The position numbers and the translations under genes are program-made. Shown here piece by piece: positions 43,999-52,665 of a DNA stretch of 64,000 bases. This stretch comes from Arthrobacter mobilis (GTDB taxonomy: Bacteria > Actinomycetota > Actinomycetes > Actinomycetales > Micrococcaceae). The notes under the pieces were generated by a model. The model did no database searches. It saw nothing but the letters and a program-made list of their open reading frames with translations, and was not told where the DNA came from. The stretch is from NCBI RefSeq assembly GCF_012395835.1, contig NZ_JAAZSQ010000001.1, positions 408,243 to 472,242 of the forward strand, written 5' to 3'. Position 1 is the first letter of the stretch. Each line of letters begins with the position of its first letter.

Positions 43999-45286
43999 GG
44001 GCCCGCAGCCCGGGTACTGCCGGGGCGGCCCGCGCCGGTTCTGCCGCCGGCAGTTGCACGGTGAAGGCGGTGCCGCGGCCGGGCCGGCTCTCGAAGCTGA
44101 TGTATCCGTCGTGGGCGTCCACAATGGACTTGGTGATCGCCAGTCCCAGCCCGACTCCGGGGATGGCTGCCTGCCGGACGTCCCTGGTCCGGAAGAACCT
44201 GCTGAAGACCTTGGCCTGGTCCTCCGCGGTGATGCCGATCCCGTGGTCCCGGACCGTGAAGGTGGCCCCTGCCGGGTCCATCCGGGCGGTGACCACGATC
44301 TCCGTGCCGGCAGGGGAGTATTTGATCGCGTTGGAGAGCAGGTTGTCCGCCTTCATCGCCCGGGCCGTGACGCACACCGCCCGCTGCCGTCCCTCCGGCC
44401 CCAGCCAGACGAGCCGGTCCGGGAAGGATTCACCGCGCGCGGCGCGGCTCACCGGCCGTTCCGGCACAGGGACCGGGGTCCGGCGGTCCGCTTCGAACAC
44501 CAGCAGGCGCGCCTCATCCGGGTCGGCGTCCCCTGCCGGGGCGGCCAGCCGGTGGTACAGCCGCTGCTGCGAGTTCATCAAGGTCCTGCGGCCGCCGGCG
44601 TCGACAGCGACCACACCGACGCTGACCGTGTCCAGCACCGCATCGAGCAGACGGGCGTGCTTCCGGCTCTCCGCCAGCAGCTGCCGCAGCTCCCGGTCGC
44701 GCGCGGCGAGCGCGGTATTTCGTGCGGTGAGGCTTCCGCGGACAACCGCCGCCGTGACGGCCAGGGCCAGCATGACGACGGGGACGACCACGGGGGCGGC
44801 CAGGTCCGCGGGCACCAGCGGCCCTGGTGTGGTGAGCGCGGGCAGCCAGACGATGGCAGCGGTGCCGGCCACGCTGACCAGGCAGGCTGCCACCGCGTTC
44901 AGGCCCGACCAGGCCAGCCGGAACACCGGGAAGACCGCCAGCAGGTAGAGTCCGGACAGGGCGCCGAAGCTGCCTTGGCGGAGCAGGCCGACGACGGCGA
45001 AGTCGAGCACGGGGATGATCCACCAGGAACCGGCGGGCAGCCGGTGCCAGGGAACCGCGGCGCAGGCAAGGGTCAGCAGGGCCAGCAGGACCAGCCCGCC
45101 GGCGAAAAACGGGTTGGCGAGCCGGTCCGGGTGGAACAGGGCCGCTGCCGCGGCCACCGTGGCGACGGCGGCTGCCAGCGGCAGCTGGCCCAGGAGAACC
45201 TGGCGGCGCGGCGCGTTGCTGCGCCACCACCTGCCGGCACCTGCCGGGGCGGGCCTGCCGGAGGCAGGCCTGATGGATGCAGGCAT
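43988..45286 (-). CDS. Sensor-kinase-like protein lacking its HisKA phosphoacceptor domain
   Basis: A 432-residue membrane protein. About six hydrophobic segments (residues 30-190) lead into a short coiled linker and a PAS-like domain (about 210-310, with the VLDTVSVGVVAVDAGG start). The HATPase_c domain then begins at once: N-box DNLLSNAIKYS, G1 DHGIGI, F-box KVFSRFFR, G2 GVGLGLAI. The DHp/HisKA helices with the phosphorylated His should lie between PAS and N-box but are absent: residues AVCVTARAMKA join directly to DNLL (near 44345). It therefore should not autophosphorylate in the usual way. The divergent response regulator at 45495 is the natural partner. The gap looks like an in-frame deletion of roughly 100 or more residues. 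Confidence 0.8.
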   Translation of the reverse strand: MPASIRPASGRPAPAGAGRWWRSNAPRRQVLLGQLPLAAAVATVAAAAALFHPDRLANPFFAGGLVLLALLTLACAAVPWHRLPAGSWWIIPVLDFAVVGLLRQGSFGALSGLYLLAVFPVFRLAWSGLNAVAACLVSVAGTAAIVWLPALTTPGPLVPADLAAPVVVPVVMLALAVTAAVVRGSLTARNTALAARDRELRQLLAESRKHARLLDAVLDTVSVGVVAVDAGGRRTLMNSQQRLYHRLAAPAGDADPDEARLLVFEADRRTPVPVPERPVSRAARGESFPDRLVWLGPEGRQRAVCVTARAMKADNLLSNAIKYSPAGTEIVVTARMDPAGATFTVRDHGIGITAEDQAKVFSRFFRTRDVRQAAIPGVGLGLAITKSIVDAHDGYISFESRPGRGTAFTVQLPAAEPARAAPAVPGLRAHGG

Positions 45287-45356
45287 GGCGTGACGGCGTC
45301 CTTCCCCCGGGGACCGTGTGCTGCTCCGCGGCGGGCGCCTGAAGCGCCGCCGGAAC

Positions 45357-45415
45357 GAGCTCCAGTATAGGCAGCGCGGAAAATCTGCCCGGACGCGGCA
45401 GGTATACTGCAGCTC
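45357..45415. promoter_or_regulatory. Long inverted repeat between the kinase-like gene and its response regulator
   Basis: Arms 45357-45369 (GAGCTCCAGTATA) and 45403-45415 (TATACTGCAGCTC) match at 12 of 13 positions with a 33-nt spacer. It sits in the 208-nt divergent intergenic region. It could be a pair of sites for the neighbouring OmpR-type regulator, or an RNA hairpin in a leader. The second arm overlaps a TATACT sequence that could serve as a -10 element toward the response regulator. Confidence 0.5.
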
Positions 45416-45494
45416 TATAGCTCCAACCAGTTCTAGAATCGGCTCAAGATCAATGCGGCAATACGGTTAATTTCAGGCAAAGTCGGGGGGCAGC

Positions 45495-46271
45495 GTGAAT
45501 AGCCAGCGTGTGGCGGTCATCATCGAGGATGACGGGGACATCCGGAGCATTCTGGAATCGGTGCTGCAGCAATCGGGATTCGAGATCCACGCCGCGGCCA
45601 CCGGCGCCGACGGTGTCGAAGCGGTCCGGCGCTTCGAGCCGGACATCATCACGCTGGACCTGGGCCTGCCGGACTTCGACGGGTTCGAAGTGGCGCGGCA
45701 GGTGCGCCAGTTCAGCGACGGCTACATCGTGATGCTGTCGGCGCGCGCCGAGGAGCTGGACACGCTGCTGGCCCTGGAGGCCGGGGCCGACGACTACCTG
45801 ACGAAGCCGTTCCGCCCGCGTGAACTGCGCGCCCGGGTGGCGGCGATGCTGCGGCGGCCGCGCCATGGCACACCCGATCCGGCCGGCCCGGCGGCGGAAT
45901 CCGGATCTGCCGCGCCCGAGCACGCTGCCACCGTCACCAGTTCCGGTGCGCTGGTGCATAACGGCCTGACCGTGGACCAGGCCACGCGCACGGCGCAGCT
46001 GGGTGGCCGGGACGTGGACCTGACCCGGACCGAGTTCGACCTGCTGCATGCGCTGATGGAGAGCGGGCGGGTGGTCAGGACCAAGCCGGACCTGGTCCGG
46101 CGGCTGCGCCATGAGCATTACGACACCGGCGCCTTCGTCAGCGAGGCGGACGAGCGCGCCGTCGAGGTGCACATCGGGAACCTGCGCCGGAAGCTGGGCG
46201 ATGATCCGCGGTCCCCGCGCTGGCTGGAGACGGTCCGCGGCGTCGGCTACCGGCTGGCTCCGCAGCTTTAA
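45495..46271 (+). CDS. OmpR-family response regulator
   Basis: A 258-residue two-domain regulator. The receiver domain (1-120) has acidic EDD at 11-13, phosphoacceptor Asp55 (TLDLGLPD), Ser in MLSARAEE, and Lys in LTKPFRP. After an Ala/Pro-rich linker, the winged-helix DNA-binding domain (about 155-255) has LTRTEFDLLHALM and VHIGNLRRKLGDDP. The GTG start follows GGGGGGCAGC. It is divergent from the kinase-like gene that lacks HisKA, so its phosphate donor is unclear. The receiver domain is very similar to that of the second regulator at 58443. Confidence 0.92.
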   Translation: MNSQRVAVIIEDDGDIRSILESVLQQSGFEIHAAATGADGVEAVRRFEPDIITLDLGLPDFDGFEVARQVRQFSDGYIVMLSARAEELDTLLALEAGADDYLTKPFRPRELRARVAAMLRRPRHGTPDPAGPAAESGSAAPEHAATVTSSGALVHNGLTVDQATRTAQLGGRDVDLTRTEFDLLHALMESGRVVRTKPDLVRRLRHEHYDTGAFVSEADERAVEVHIGNLRRKLGDDPRSPRWLETVRGVGYRLAPQL

Positions 46272-46283
46272 AGCGGGAACCGG

Positions 46284-46326
46284 CCCGGCCAGTGCTCCCG
46301 GCCGGAAGCGGGGAGCACGGGCCGGG
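46284..46326. terminator. Bidirectional terminator between convergent genes
   Basis: CCCGGCC-a-GTGCTCCC pairs with GGGAGCAC-g-GGCCGGG across an 11-nt loop, giving 15 pairs and one mismatch. It lies in the 81-nt gap between the response regulator and the convergent small membrane protein gene, so it should serve both strands. Confidence 0.75.
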
Positions 46327-46352
46327 CCGGGAGTGGCCGGATACGGCGCGGT

Positions 46353-46580
46353 CTACTTGGTTTCGTGCGAGTCCGAGCGGCCCAGGATCTGCTTGGGGAT
46401 GAAGAAGGCCAGGGCGAAGAGGATCAGGCCCAGGGCGAAGGCCGGGATGGCGCCGATCTGCGGTTCGAGGCCGAAACTGAGGATCGAGCCCAGGAAGAGA
46501 ACCATCACAATGGCGAAGACGATCACGTTGCCGGCCACGCGGCCTTCGCCGGCATGGGTGCGGGGGGTGGTGCGGGGCAT
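46353..46580 (-). CDS. Small two-helix membrane protein
   Basis: A 75-residue protein with two hydrophobic helices: VIVFAIVMVLFLGSILSF and AIPAFALGLILFALAFFI. It has a basic, Thr-rich N terminus and a charged C-terminal tail (RSDSHETK). GAGGAG lies about 7 nt before the ATG. No named family is recognised. It is downstream of and on the same strand as nothing obvious, so it is probably monocistronic. Confidence 0.7.
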   Translation of the reverse strand: MPRTTPRTHAGEGRVAGNVIVFAIVMVLFLGSILSFGLEPQIGAIPAFALGLILFALAFFIPKQILGRSDSHETK

Positions 46581-46626
46581 GGAAAACTCCTCGGTAGTGC
46601 GGGTCGGTCGGGCTCCGGAAACGGCC

Positions 46627-47298
46627 TTAGTAGGCCGCGGCGCCCTGCTCACCGTTAACAATAGCGACAGATGAGCTGGCCCCAATTCGTGTTGCGCCGG
46701 CCCCGATCATCGCGCGGGCGTCCTCGATAGAGCGCACGCCGCCTGAGGCCTTGACGCCCAGGTCCGGGCCCACCGCCTTGCGCAGCAGTGCGACGTCCTC
46801 GACGGTCGCCCCTCCGCCGAGGAACCCGGTGGAGGTCTTCACGAAGTCCGCGCCAGCCTCGGCGGCCACCTCGCAGACCATGACCTTCTGCTCGTCGGTG
46901 AGGAAATGGGTTTCCAGGATCACCTTCAGGATCGCGCCGCCGGCGTGCACGGCATCGGCTACGGCCGCGATGTCCATGTAGAGCGAGCTGCGGTCGTTGG
47001 CCCGGGCCGCGGCGATATTGATGACCATGTCGATCTCGTCCGCCCCGTCCAGGTTCGCCCCGCGGGCCTCGTAGACCTTCACGTCCGTCGGCGTGGCACC
47101 GAACGGGAAGCCGACCACACTGCAGGTCTTCACCCCCGAGCCCTTCAAGGTGTTGTGCACCAGGGCGGCCCAGAGCGGGTTCACGCAGACCGAGGCGAAG
47201 CCGTACTTGACCGCCTCCTCGCAGACCCGGAGGACGTCCTCGCGGGACGCCTCGGGCTTGAGCAGCGTATGGTCGATGTACGAGGCGATGTCGGACAC
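46627..47298 (-). CDS. deoC: Deoxyribose-phosphate aldolase
   Basis: A 223-residue class I aldolase that splits 2-deoxyribose-5-phosphate into glyceraldehyde-3-phosphate and acetaldehyde in deoxynucleoside breakdown. Motifs: YIDHTLLKP at the N terminus, the Schiff-base Lys in ILKVILET, the second Lys in GVKASGGVRS, and the DFVKTSTGF strand. The GTG start at 47298 has GGAAG about 7 nt upstream. Purine nucleoside phosphorylase and the phosphohexomutase-type gene of the same pathway lie 8-9 kb away, so they are not in one operon. Confidence 0.96.
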   Translation of the reverse strand: MSDIASYIDHTLLKPEASREDVLRVCEEAVKYGFASVCVNPLWAALVHNTLKGSGVKTCSVVGFPFGATPTDVKVYEARGANLDGADEIDMVINIAAARANDRSSLYMDIAAVADAVHAGGAILKVILETHFLTDEQKVMVCEVAAEAGADFVKTSTGFLGGGATVEDVALLRKAVGPDLGVKASGGVRSIEDARAMIGAGATRIGASSSVAIVNGEQGAAAY

Positions 47299-47420
47299 GG
47301 TGCTTCCTTCCTGGACGATCCCGGACCCAGCCGTGGGCCGGCTCGGCTTTGGTTCTCCATCTTTGCACACCCTGCTGCCCGCGATGCGCCCCGCTCCCGG
47401 CCGCTGTGCCGGCCGGCGCG

Positions 47421-48578
47421 CTAGACGTTCAGCCGGTAGCCGCGCTTGATGACCGTGGCCACCAGGCGGGGATCCGGCAGCGCCTGGCGCAGCCGGCTGA
47501 TGGCCATGTCCAGCGCGTGCTCGGCGGTGGCCTCCGGCAGGTACTGCCCCAGGGTCTCGCGCGGCAGCACCGCGCCGCCGGCGGCGGCCAGCACCCGGAA
47601 CAGGGTCATCGGCGCCGGGGCCAGGTCGGCACTGTGGTCGCCGAGGATCACGGTACGGCCGCGGATCTGGACTTCGCCCAGGGCGGTGTCGAAGCGTTCG
47701 ACCAGGTGCCCGCCGATGTGCTCGACCACCAGCCGGATGAGGGCACCCATCCGGTAGCGCTCGGGCAGGATCGGCTCGATGCCGGCTGCATGCAGGGGCT
47801 GGGCCGTCACCGGGCCGACGGCTGCGGCCACGACGCCGGCGGAGAACGCCTCGACCAGGCACTCGTGCAGGCCCGCCTCGTGCGCGGTGCTCAGCAGGGC
47901 GTCGACCGCCGGGGCGCTGGTGAAGGTCACGACGTCCAGCTGCCGGTTGCAGACGGCCTCGATCAGCCGCCGCACCTTCTCGCCGGCGTCGTCCGGCTTG
48001 ACCCAGCGGTAGGGCGTCACCGGCAGCACCGTGGCGCCGGCGGCCCGCAGCCGCTCCAGCTGGCACACGTCCGTGTAGCCGTGCTGCTGGAAGGCAATGG
48101 CCAGGCCGGCCACGCCTTCGGCCAGCAGCATGTTCACCAGGGTGCTGGTGCGCTCGTCGGGGCTGGTTCCGGCGTCGTCCAGGCCCGCGGCCCGGACCGC
48201 GCCGCGGGCCTTGGGTCCGCGGACGAAGATCCGCGACCGCTCCAGCACCGATGTCAACTGGTCCCCGAGCCCGGCGGCGTCGGCCGCCTCGAACCAGCGG
48301 CGCATGCCGTAGGCGGTGGTGATGACGGTGATGTCCGGACGCGCCTGCAGCACCCGGGTGGTGTCGGCCAGGAGCAGATGATCCTGCTCCACGGGTGCGA
48401 TCTTCAGGACCGGGGCGTGCATGACCGTGGCGCCGCGCCGCTGCAGGGCCTGGATGAGGTCCCCGGAACGCCGGTCCGAGGTGACTCCGATCCGGAAGCC
48501 GGTGAGGGTCTCGGTACCTGTCCGGGGGATGCCGCCGTCCTCGAACGACGGGTCGTTGCGCTTTGCCGGATGGCTCAT
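47421..48578 (-). CDS. Uroporphyrinogen-III-synthase-like regulator with C-terminal winged helix (NnaR type)
   Basis: A 385-residue protein with an N-terminal HemD-like bilobal domain (about 25-280: FRIGVTSDRRSGDLIQAL and VVTFTSAPAVDALL). A C-terminal OmpR/trans_reg_C-type DNA-binding domain follows (about 290-385: LAPAPMTLFRVLAAAGG, ALDMAISRLRQAL, VIKRGYRLNV). This is the layout of NnaR, which controls nitrate/nitrite assimilation together with GlnR in actinobacteria. The ATG overlaps the cobA stop (ATGA), so it is the last gene of the nirB-cobA operon. Whether it still makes uroporphyrinogen III is not clear; the DNA-binding role is favoured by context. Confidence 0.87.
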   Translation of the reverse strand: MSHPAKRNDPSFEDGGIPRTGTETLTGFRIGVTSDRRSGDLIQALQRRGATVMHAPVLKIAPVEQDHLLLADTTRVLQARPDITVITTAYGMRRWFEAADAAGLGDQLTSVLERSRIFVRGPKARGAVRAAGLDDAGTSPDERTSTLVNMLLAEGVAGLAIAFQQHGYTDVCQLERLRAAGATVLPVTPYRWVKPDDAGEKVRRLIEAVCNRQLDVVTFTSAPAVDALLSTAHEAGLHECLVEAFSAGVVAAAVGPVTAQPLHAAGIEPILPERYRMGALIRLVVEHIGGHLVERFDTALGEVQIRGRTVILGDHSADLAPAPMTLFRVLAAAGGAVLPRETLGQYLPEATAEHALDMAISRLRQALPDPRLVATVIKRGYRLNV

Positions 48579-49600
48579 ACCGCCTCCAGCCGCCCGGCCA
48601 GCCCGGCCAGCTGCGCCGCCTGGTCCCGGCAGCTGCCTGCCTGGCGGACCACCTCGCCGATGACCAGGACCGCCGGGGACTTGCAGCGTGCGGCCCCGGC
48701 CGCGGTGACAATTCCGGACAGGTCCGAGACCGTGGTGCGCTGGGAGTCGCTGTAGCCGCGTTCGACGACGGCCACCGGCATGTCCGCGCGCATGCCGGCC
48801 CGCCGCAGGCCGGCAGCCAGCTGGGGCAGCGTGCCCACGCCCATGAGCACCACGATGGTGCCGCCCAGCCCGGCGAGGTGCCGGTGCTCGGTGTCGGTCA
48901 GCGGCTGGTGCCCGGAGACCACCGTGAACATGTGGCTGACCTCGCGGTGGGTCACCGGGATCCCGGCGGCGGCCGGGACCGCGATGGCGCTGGTGACGCC
49001 GGAAACCACCGTCACCGGGATGCCGGCCGCGGTGCAGCTGGCCACTTCCTCGCCGCCGCGGCCGAAGACGAAGGGGTCCCCGCCCTTGAGCCGTACCACG
49101 TGCTCGCCCGCCTTGGCGGAGTCGATCATCAGCTGTTCGATGTCCGCCTGGCCCACCGGATGGTGCCCGGGGCGTTTGCCGACGTCGACCAGCCTGGCGC
49201 CCGGCGCCAGCCGGTCCAGGTTCCGGTGCGGGGCCAGCCGGTCGTAGTAGACGACGTCCGCCTCCCGCAGGGCCGCCAGTGCCTGGGCGGTCAGCAGGTC
49301 CTCGGTGCCCGGTCCGCCGCCGACCAGCGTGACCTGCCCGCCGGGTGCCGCCGCCTGTTCACGCACCAGCAGCACGCCGCGCCGGCGGCATTCCCCGGCC
49401 AGCGGCTCCCAGCCGCTGCCGTCGTCGACCGCGGCCACCAGGGCCGCGCCGTCGAGCAGTCCGGGGCGGAAATCCGCCGGCGTGGCGAGCGTGCGGACGA
49501 CGGCGCCGGCGCTGCGGTAGCGGCGGACGGCGCGGCGGGCGGCCGCGGCATTGCCGGCGACCAGGACGGTCAGCCCGGCCAGATCTGCGGTGAAGTTCAT
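48575..49600 (-). CDS. cobA: Uroporphyrinogen-III C-methyltransferase, with truncated CysG-like N terminus
   Basis: A 341-residue enzyme that converts uroporphyrinogen III to precorrin-2 for siroheme. The first ~85 residues resemble the NAD-binding part of precorrin-2 dehydrogenase (VLVAGNAAAARRAV), but the domain is short. The SUMT domain starts with VTLVGGGPGTEDLLT and continues with YYDRLAP, KRPGHH, RLKGGDPFVFGRGGEE and LMGVGTL, all SAM/substrate-binding motifs. It lies 24 nt after nirB and overlaps the regulator gene. Siroheme is the cofactor of NirB, which explains the clustering. Confidence 0.93.
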   Translation of the reverse strand: MNFTADLAGLTVLVAGNAAAARRAVRRYRSAGAVVRTLATPADFRPGLLDGAALVAAVDDGSGWEPLAGECRRRGVLLVREQAAAPGGQVTLVGGGPGTEDLLTAQALAALREADVVYYDRLAPHRNLDRLAPGARLVDVGKRPGHHPVGQADIEQLMIDSAKAGEHVVRLKGGDPFVFGRGGEEVASCTAAGIPVTVVSGVTSAIAVPAAAGIPVTHREVSHMFTVVSGHQPLTDTEHRHLAGLGGTIVVLMGVGTLPQLAAGLRRAGMRADMPVAVVERGYSDSQRTTVSDLSGIVTAAGAARCKSPAVLVIGEVVRQAGSCRDQAAQLAGLAGRLEAV

Positions 49601-49624
49601 GGGGGACTCCTTCGGGACGGCGGG

Positions 49625-52375
49625 TCAGTCGGTGGAACGGAGGGGGATCGAGGCGCCCAGCAGCACCGGGCCGGTGCCCGCTGCTGCCAGCTCGTCGCCG
49701 GTGGCGGGCCGGATCATGCCGCGCTCGCTGACGTTGACGATGGAGCTGTCGGGTTCCTGCGGCGCGTTGACGAAGGAACGGAACCGGCGCAGGCGTTCGG
49801 GGTCCTTCAGTGTGGCGGCCCATTCATCCTCGTAGTTGTCCACGTGGCGGGCCATGGCCGCTTCGAGGTCCGCGGCGATGCCGAGGCTGTCGTCGACCAC
49901 CACCTCCCGCACGTGGTCGATGCCGCCGTCGAGGTCCTGCAGCCAGTGGGCGGTGCGCTGCAGCCGGTCGGCCGTGCGGATGTAGTACATCAGGTAGCGG
50001 TCCACGTACCGGATGAGCGTCTCGTCGTCCAGGTCCTTGGCCAGCAGCTGCGCGTGGGCCGGTGCCGCGCCGCCGTTCCCGCCCACATAGAGGTTCCAGC
50101 CGTCCGCGGTGGCGATCACGCCGACGTCCTTGCCGCGGGCCTCGGCACATTCGCGGGCGCAGCCGGAGACACCCATCTTGAGCTTGTGTGGCGAGCGCAG
50201 GCCGCGGTAGCGCAGCTCCATGCCGATGGCCATGGCTACCGAGTCCTGGACGCCGTAGCGGCACCAGGTCGAGCCGACGCAGGATTTCACGTTGCGCAGC
50301 GCCTTGCCGTAGGCGTGGCCGGACTCGAACCCGGCCTCCACCAGTTCCTTCCAGATGTCGGGCAGCTGTTCCAGCCGGGCGCCGAACATGTCGATGCGCA
50401 GGGCGCCGGTGATCTTGGTGTAGAGACCGTACTTTTGGGCCACGCGGGCGATCACCGCCAGCTTTTCCGGGGTGATCTCGCCGCCGGGGATGCGCGGGAC
50501 CACCGAGTACGTGCCGTTTTTCTGCATGTTCGCCAGTGCCCGGTCATTGGTGTCCTGCAGCGTGCCGCGGCCGCCGTCGAGCAGGTAGGCGCTGTGCTGG
50601 GAGGCGAGGATGGAACCGATCACCGGCTTGCAGATATCGCAGCCCAGCGGGGCGCGGGTCCCGGCGGCGCCGTGCGCGCCGTCCGCGGGGAGCGCCGGGA
50701 CCGGGGTGCCGAACCGGGCCAGGATCTCGTCGGCGCTGGCCAGGCCCAGCGCGCGGACGGCCTCGAACAGCTCGGCGCGGGACATGGCGAAGTGCTCGCA
50801 GAGGGCCTTGGACACGGTGATTCCGGACTTGGTCAGTTCGGTTTCCAGCAGCTTCTTGAGCATGGGCACGCAGGAACCGCACTGGGTGCCGGCGCGGGTG
50901 CAGGCCTTGAGCCCGCCCAGCTCCTGGACCGGGTCCTGCCCCTCGCAGCTGCCGCAGCCGTTCACGGCGTCGCGGATGGCGCCGGCGGAGACGTTGTTGC
51001 AGGAGCACAGGATCGCGTCGTCGGGCAGTTCGGTGTCGGGCGCCTCGCCGCCGCCGGCCGCGGTGAGGTAGGCGCCGGGCTCGGCCGGCAGTTCGCGGCC
51101 CAGCAGCGGGCGCAGCGAGGTGTACGGCGCGGCGTCGCCGACGAAGATGCCGCCGAGCAGCGTCCTGGCATCGCCGGAGACCACCAGCTTCTGGTAGACC
51201 CCGCGTGCCGGATCGGCGTAGACGATTTCCAGCGCGCCGGGGGTCTTGGCGAAGGCGTCGCCGAAGCTGGCCACGTCCACGCCGGAGAGCTTGAGCTTGG
51301 TGGCCGTATCGAAGCCGGTGAAGACCGCATCCCCGCCGTGCAGCCGGTCCGCCACGATCTCCGCCATGGTGTTGGCCGGGGCGACCAGGCCCACGCACAG
51401 GCCGCCGAAATTGGCCACCTCGCCGATTGCCCAGATGTGCGCCACGTCGGTGGCGCAGGTGTCGTCGATCACGATGCCGCCGCGGGCGCCCATCCGGAAG
51501 ACCGGCACGAAGTCCGTCTCGCCCAGCTCCGCAGGTGCCATGCCGGCCGCCGCGGCGGCTTCGGCCTTCGCCCGGTCGTTCAGTGCGCGGGCCAGTTCGT
51601 CACGGGGCCGGACGCCGATGGAGACCACCACCATGTCCGCGTCGATGATCCGCCCGTCCGCCATTTCGACGCCGGTGACCCGCGCGCCGCCGGCGTCGGG
51701 TTCGGTGAGCACGGCGGCGGGGAAGACCCCGCCGTGGACCGCCAGGCCCTTGTCCGCGACCAGCCGGCCCATGGCTTGGCCGGCGCCCTCGTCCAGCTGC
51801 GTGCCCATCAGCCACTTGCCGCCGTCGATCACCACCGGGTTGGCCCCCAGGGACTGCAGGCCGGCGGCGGCCTCGAGGCCGAGCAGGCCGCCGCCGATGG
51901 TGACGGCGTTGATGGTGCGGCCGTACCTGGCGGTCAGCTCGGCGACCTTGCGGTTGATCGACCAGACGTCCTCCAGCGTGCGGTAGACGCTGGTGTGCTC
52001 GTTGCCCGGGATGGGCAGGGTTGCCGCATTGGACCCGGTGGCCAGCACCAGCTCGTCGTAGCCGAAGCGGCCGCCGGCCTCGGTGACGACTTCCCGCGTT
52101 CCGAGGTCGATATCCACCGCGCGGGCCCCGGTGACCAGGGTGACGCCGTCCTGCTCCCAGAGCGCGGCCTCGCCCAAGGTCAGGTCCACGCCGGTGTCGG
52201 TCAGGGCCTTGCTCAGCGCGACGCGGTCATAGGGGAGGTGGGCTTCCTCGGTCAGCACGGTGAGGGTGAACCGGCCGGTCCCCACGGTGCCGCGCGAGCA
52301 CATGGCCTCGACAAAGCGGTGGGCGGCGGGGCCGCCGCCGACGACGACAATCCTGCGCGGTGAATTCTGGGTCAT
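49625..52375 (-). CDS. nirB: Assimilatory nitrite reductase large subunit
   Basis: A 916-residue NAD(P)H-dependent enzyme that reduces nitrite to ammonium with siroheme. It begins with an FAD/NAD oxidoreductase region (IVVVGGGPAAHRF and later IGGGLLGLEAA). The BFD-type [2Fe-2S] domain has CSCNNVSAGAI and KACTRAGTQCGSC. The ferredoxin-type and siroheme domains follow, with [4Fe-4S]/siroheme Cys in SCVGSTWCRYG and SGCARECAEARG. The ATG at 52375 is the first start after the divergent promoter region. NirD is divergent, not in the same operon, which is a slightly unusual arrangement. cobA and the NnaR-like gene follow in the same operon. Confidence 0.95.
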   Translation of the reverse strand: MTQNSPRRIVVVGGGPAAHRFVEAMCSRGTVGTGRFTLTVLTEEAHLPYDRVALSKALTDTGVDLTLGEAALWEQDGVTLVTGARAVDIDLGTREVVTEAGGRFGYDELVLATGSNAATLPIPGNEHTSVYRTLEDVWSINRKVAELTARYGRTINAVTIGGGLLGLEAAAGLQSLGANPVVIDGGKWLMGTQLDEGAGQAMGRLVADKGLAVHGGVFPAAVLTEPDAGGARVTGVEMADGRIIDADMVVVSIGVRPRDELARALNDRAKAEAAAAAGMAPAELGETDFVPVFRMGARGGIVIDDTCATDVAHIWAIGEVANFGGLCVGLVAPANTMAEIVADRLHGGDAVFTGFDTATKLKLSGVDVASFGDAFAKTPGALEIVYADPARGVYQKLVVSGDARTLLGGIFVGDAAPYTSLRPLLGRELPAEPGAYLTAAGGGEAPDTELPDDAILCSCNNVSAGAIRDAVNGCGSCEGQDPVQELGGLKACTRAGTQCGSCVPMLKKLLETELTKSGITVSKALCEHFAMSRAELFEAVRALGLASADEILARFGTPVPALPADGAHGAAGTRAPLGCDICKPVIGSILASQHSAYLLDGGRGTLQDTNDRALANMQKNGTYSVVPRIPGGEITPEKLAVIARVAQKYGLYTKITGALRIDMFGARLEQLPDIWKELVEAGFESGHAYGKALRNVKSCVGSTWCRYGVQDSVAMAIGMELRYRGLRSPHKLKMGVSGCARECAEARGKDVGVIATADGWNLYVGGNGGAAPAHAQLLAKDLDDETLIRYVDRYLMYYIRTADRLQRTAHWLQDLDGGIDHVREVVVDDSLGIAADLEAAMARHVDNYEDEWAATLKDPERLRRFRSFVNAPQEPDSSIVNVSERGMIRPATGDELAAAGTGPVLLGASIPLRSTD

Positions 52376-52665
52376 GGCGGGCCTTTCGGATTCGAAACGG
52401 TGCGGACTGTGGCCTCCAGCCTAGGAAGCGGCCGTTGCCTGCCGATTGCCCTTCTGTTTCCTCCTGTTGACATTTGGCTGGGTTTTGCCGGGTCTTTGGG
52501 TGGGGAGTTGGAAACCTGCCGGAAACATCCCGGCCGGTCACCGGCGGCCGGCGCAGTGGTGAGGCGCGTTTTACGTCCGCGTTACGCCGGGCGGAGCCGG
52601 GCGAAACATCGGCTTCCTAGCATTCCTGGGACAGGATCCGATCCGCTTCCAGAACGGGGACCACC
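52376..52665. promoter_or_regulatory. Divergent nirB-nirD control region with GlnR-like boxes
   Basis: About 290 bases without a gene. Two clusters resemble the actinobacterial GlnR pattern of 5-mers every 11 bases. The first is GAAAC at 52511 and GAAAC at 52522. The second is TTTAC at 52570, GTTAC at 52581 and GAAAC at 52603, with the 52592 position degenerate. One cluster lies nearer nirB and the other just before nirD. This fits nitrogen control of both divergent units. The NnaR-like protein encoded downstream of nirB may also act here. Confidence 0.6.
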
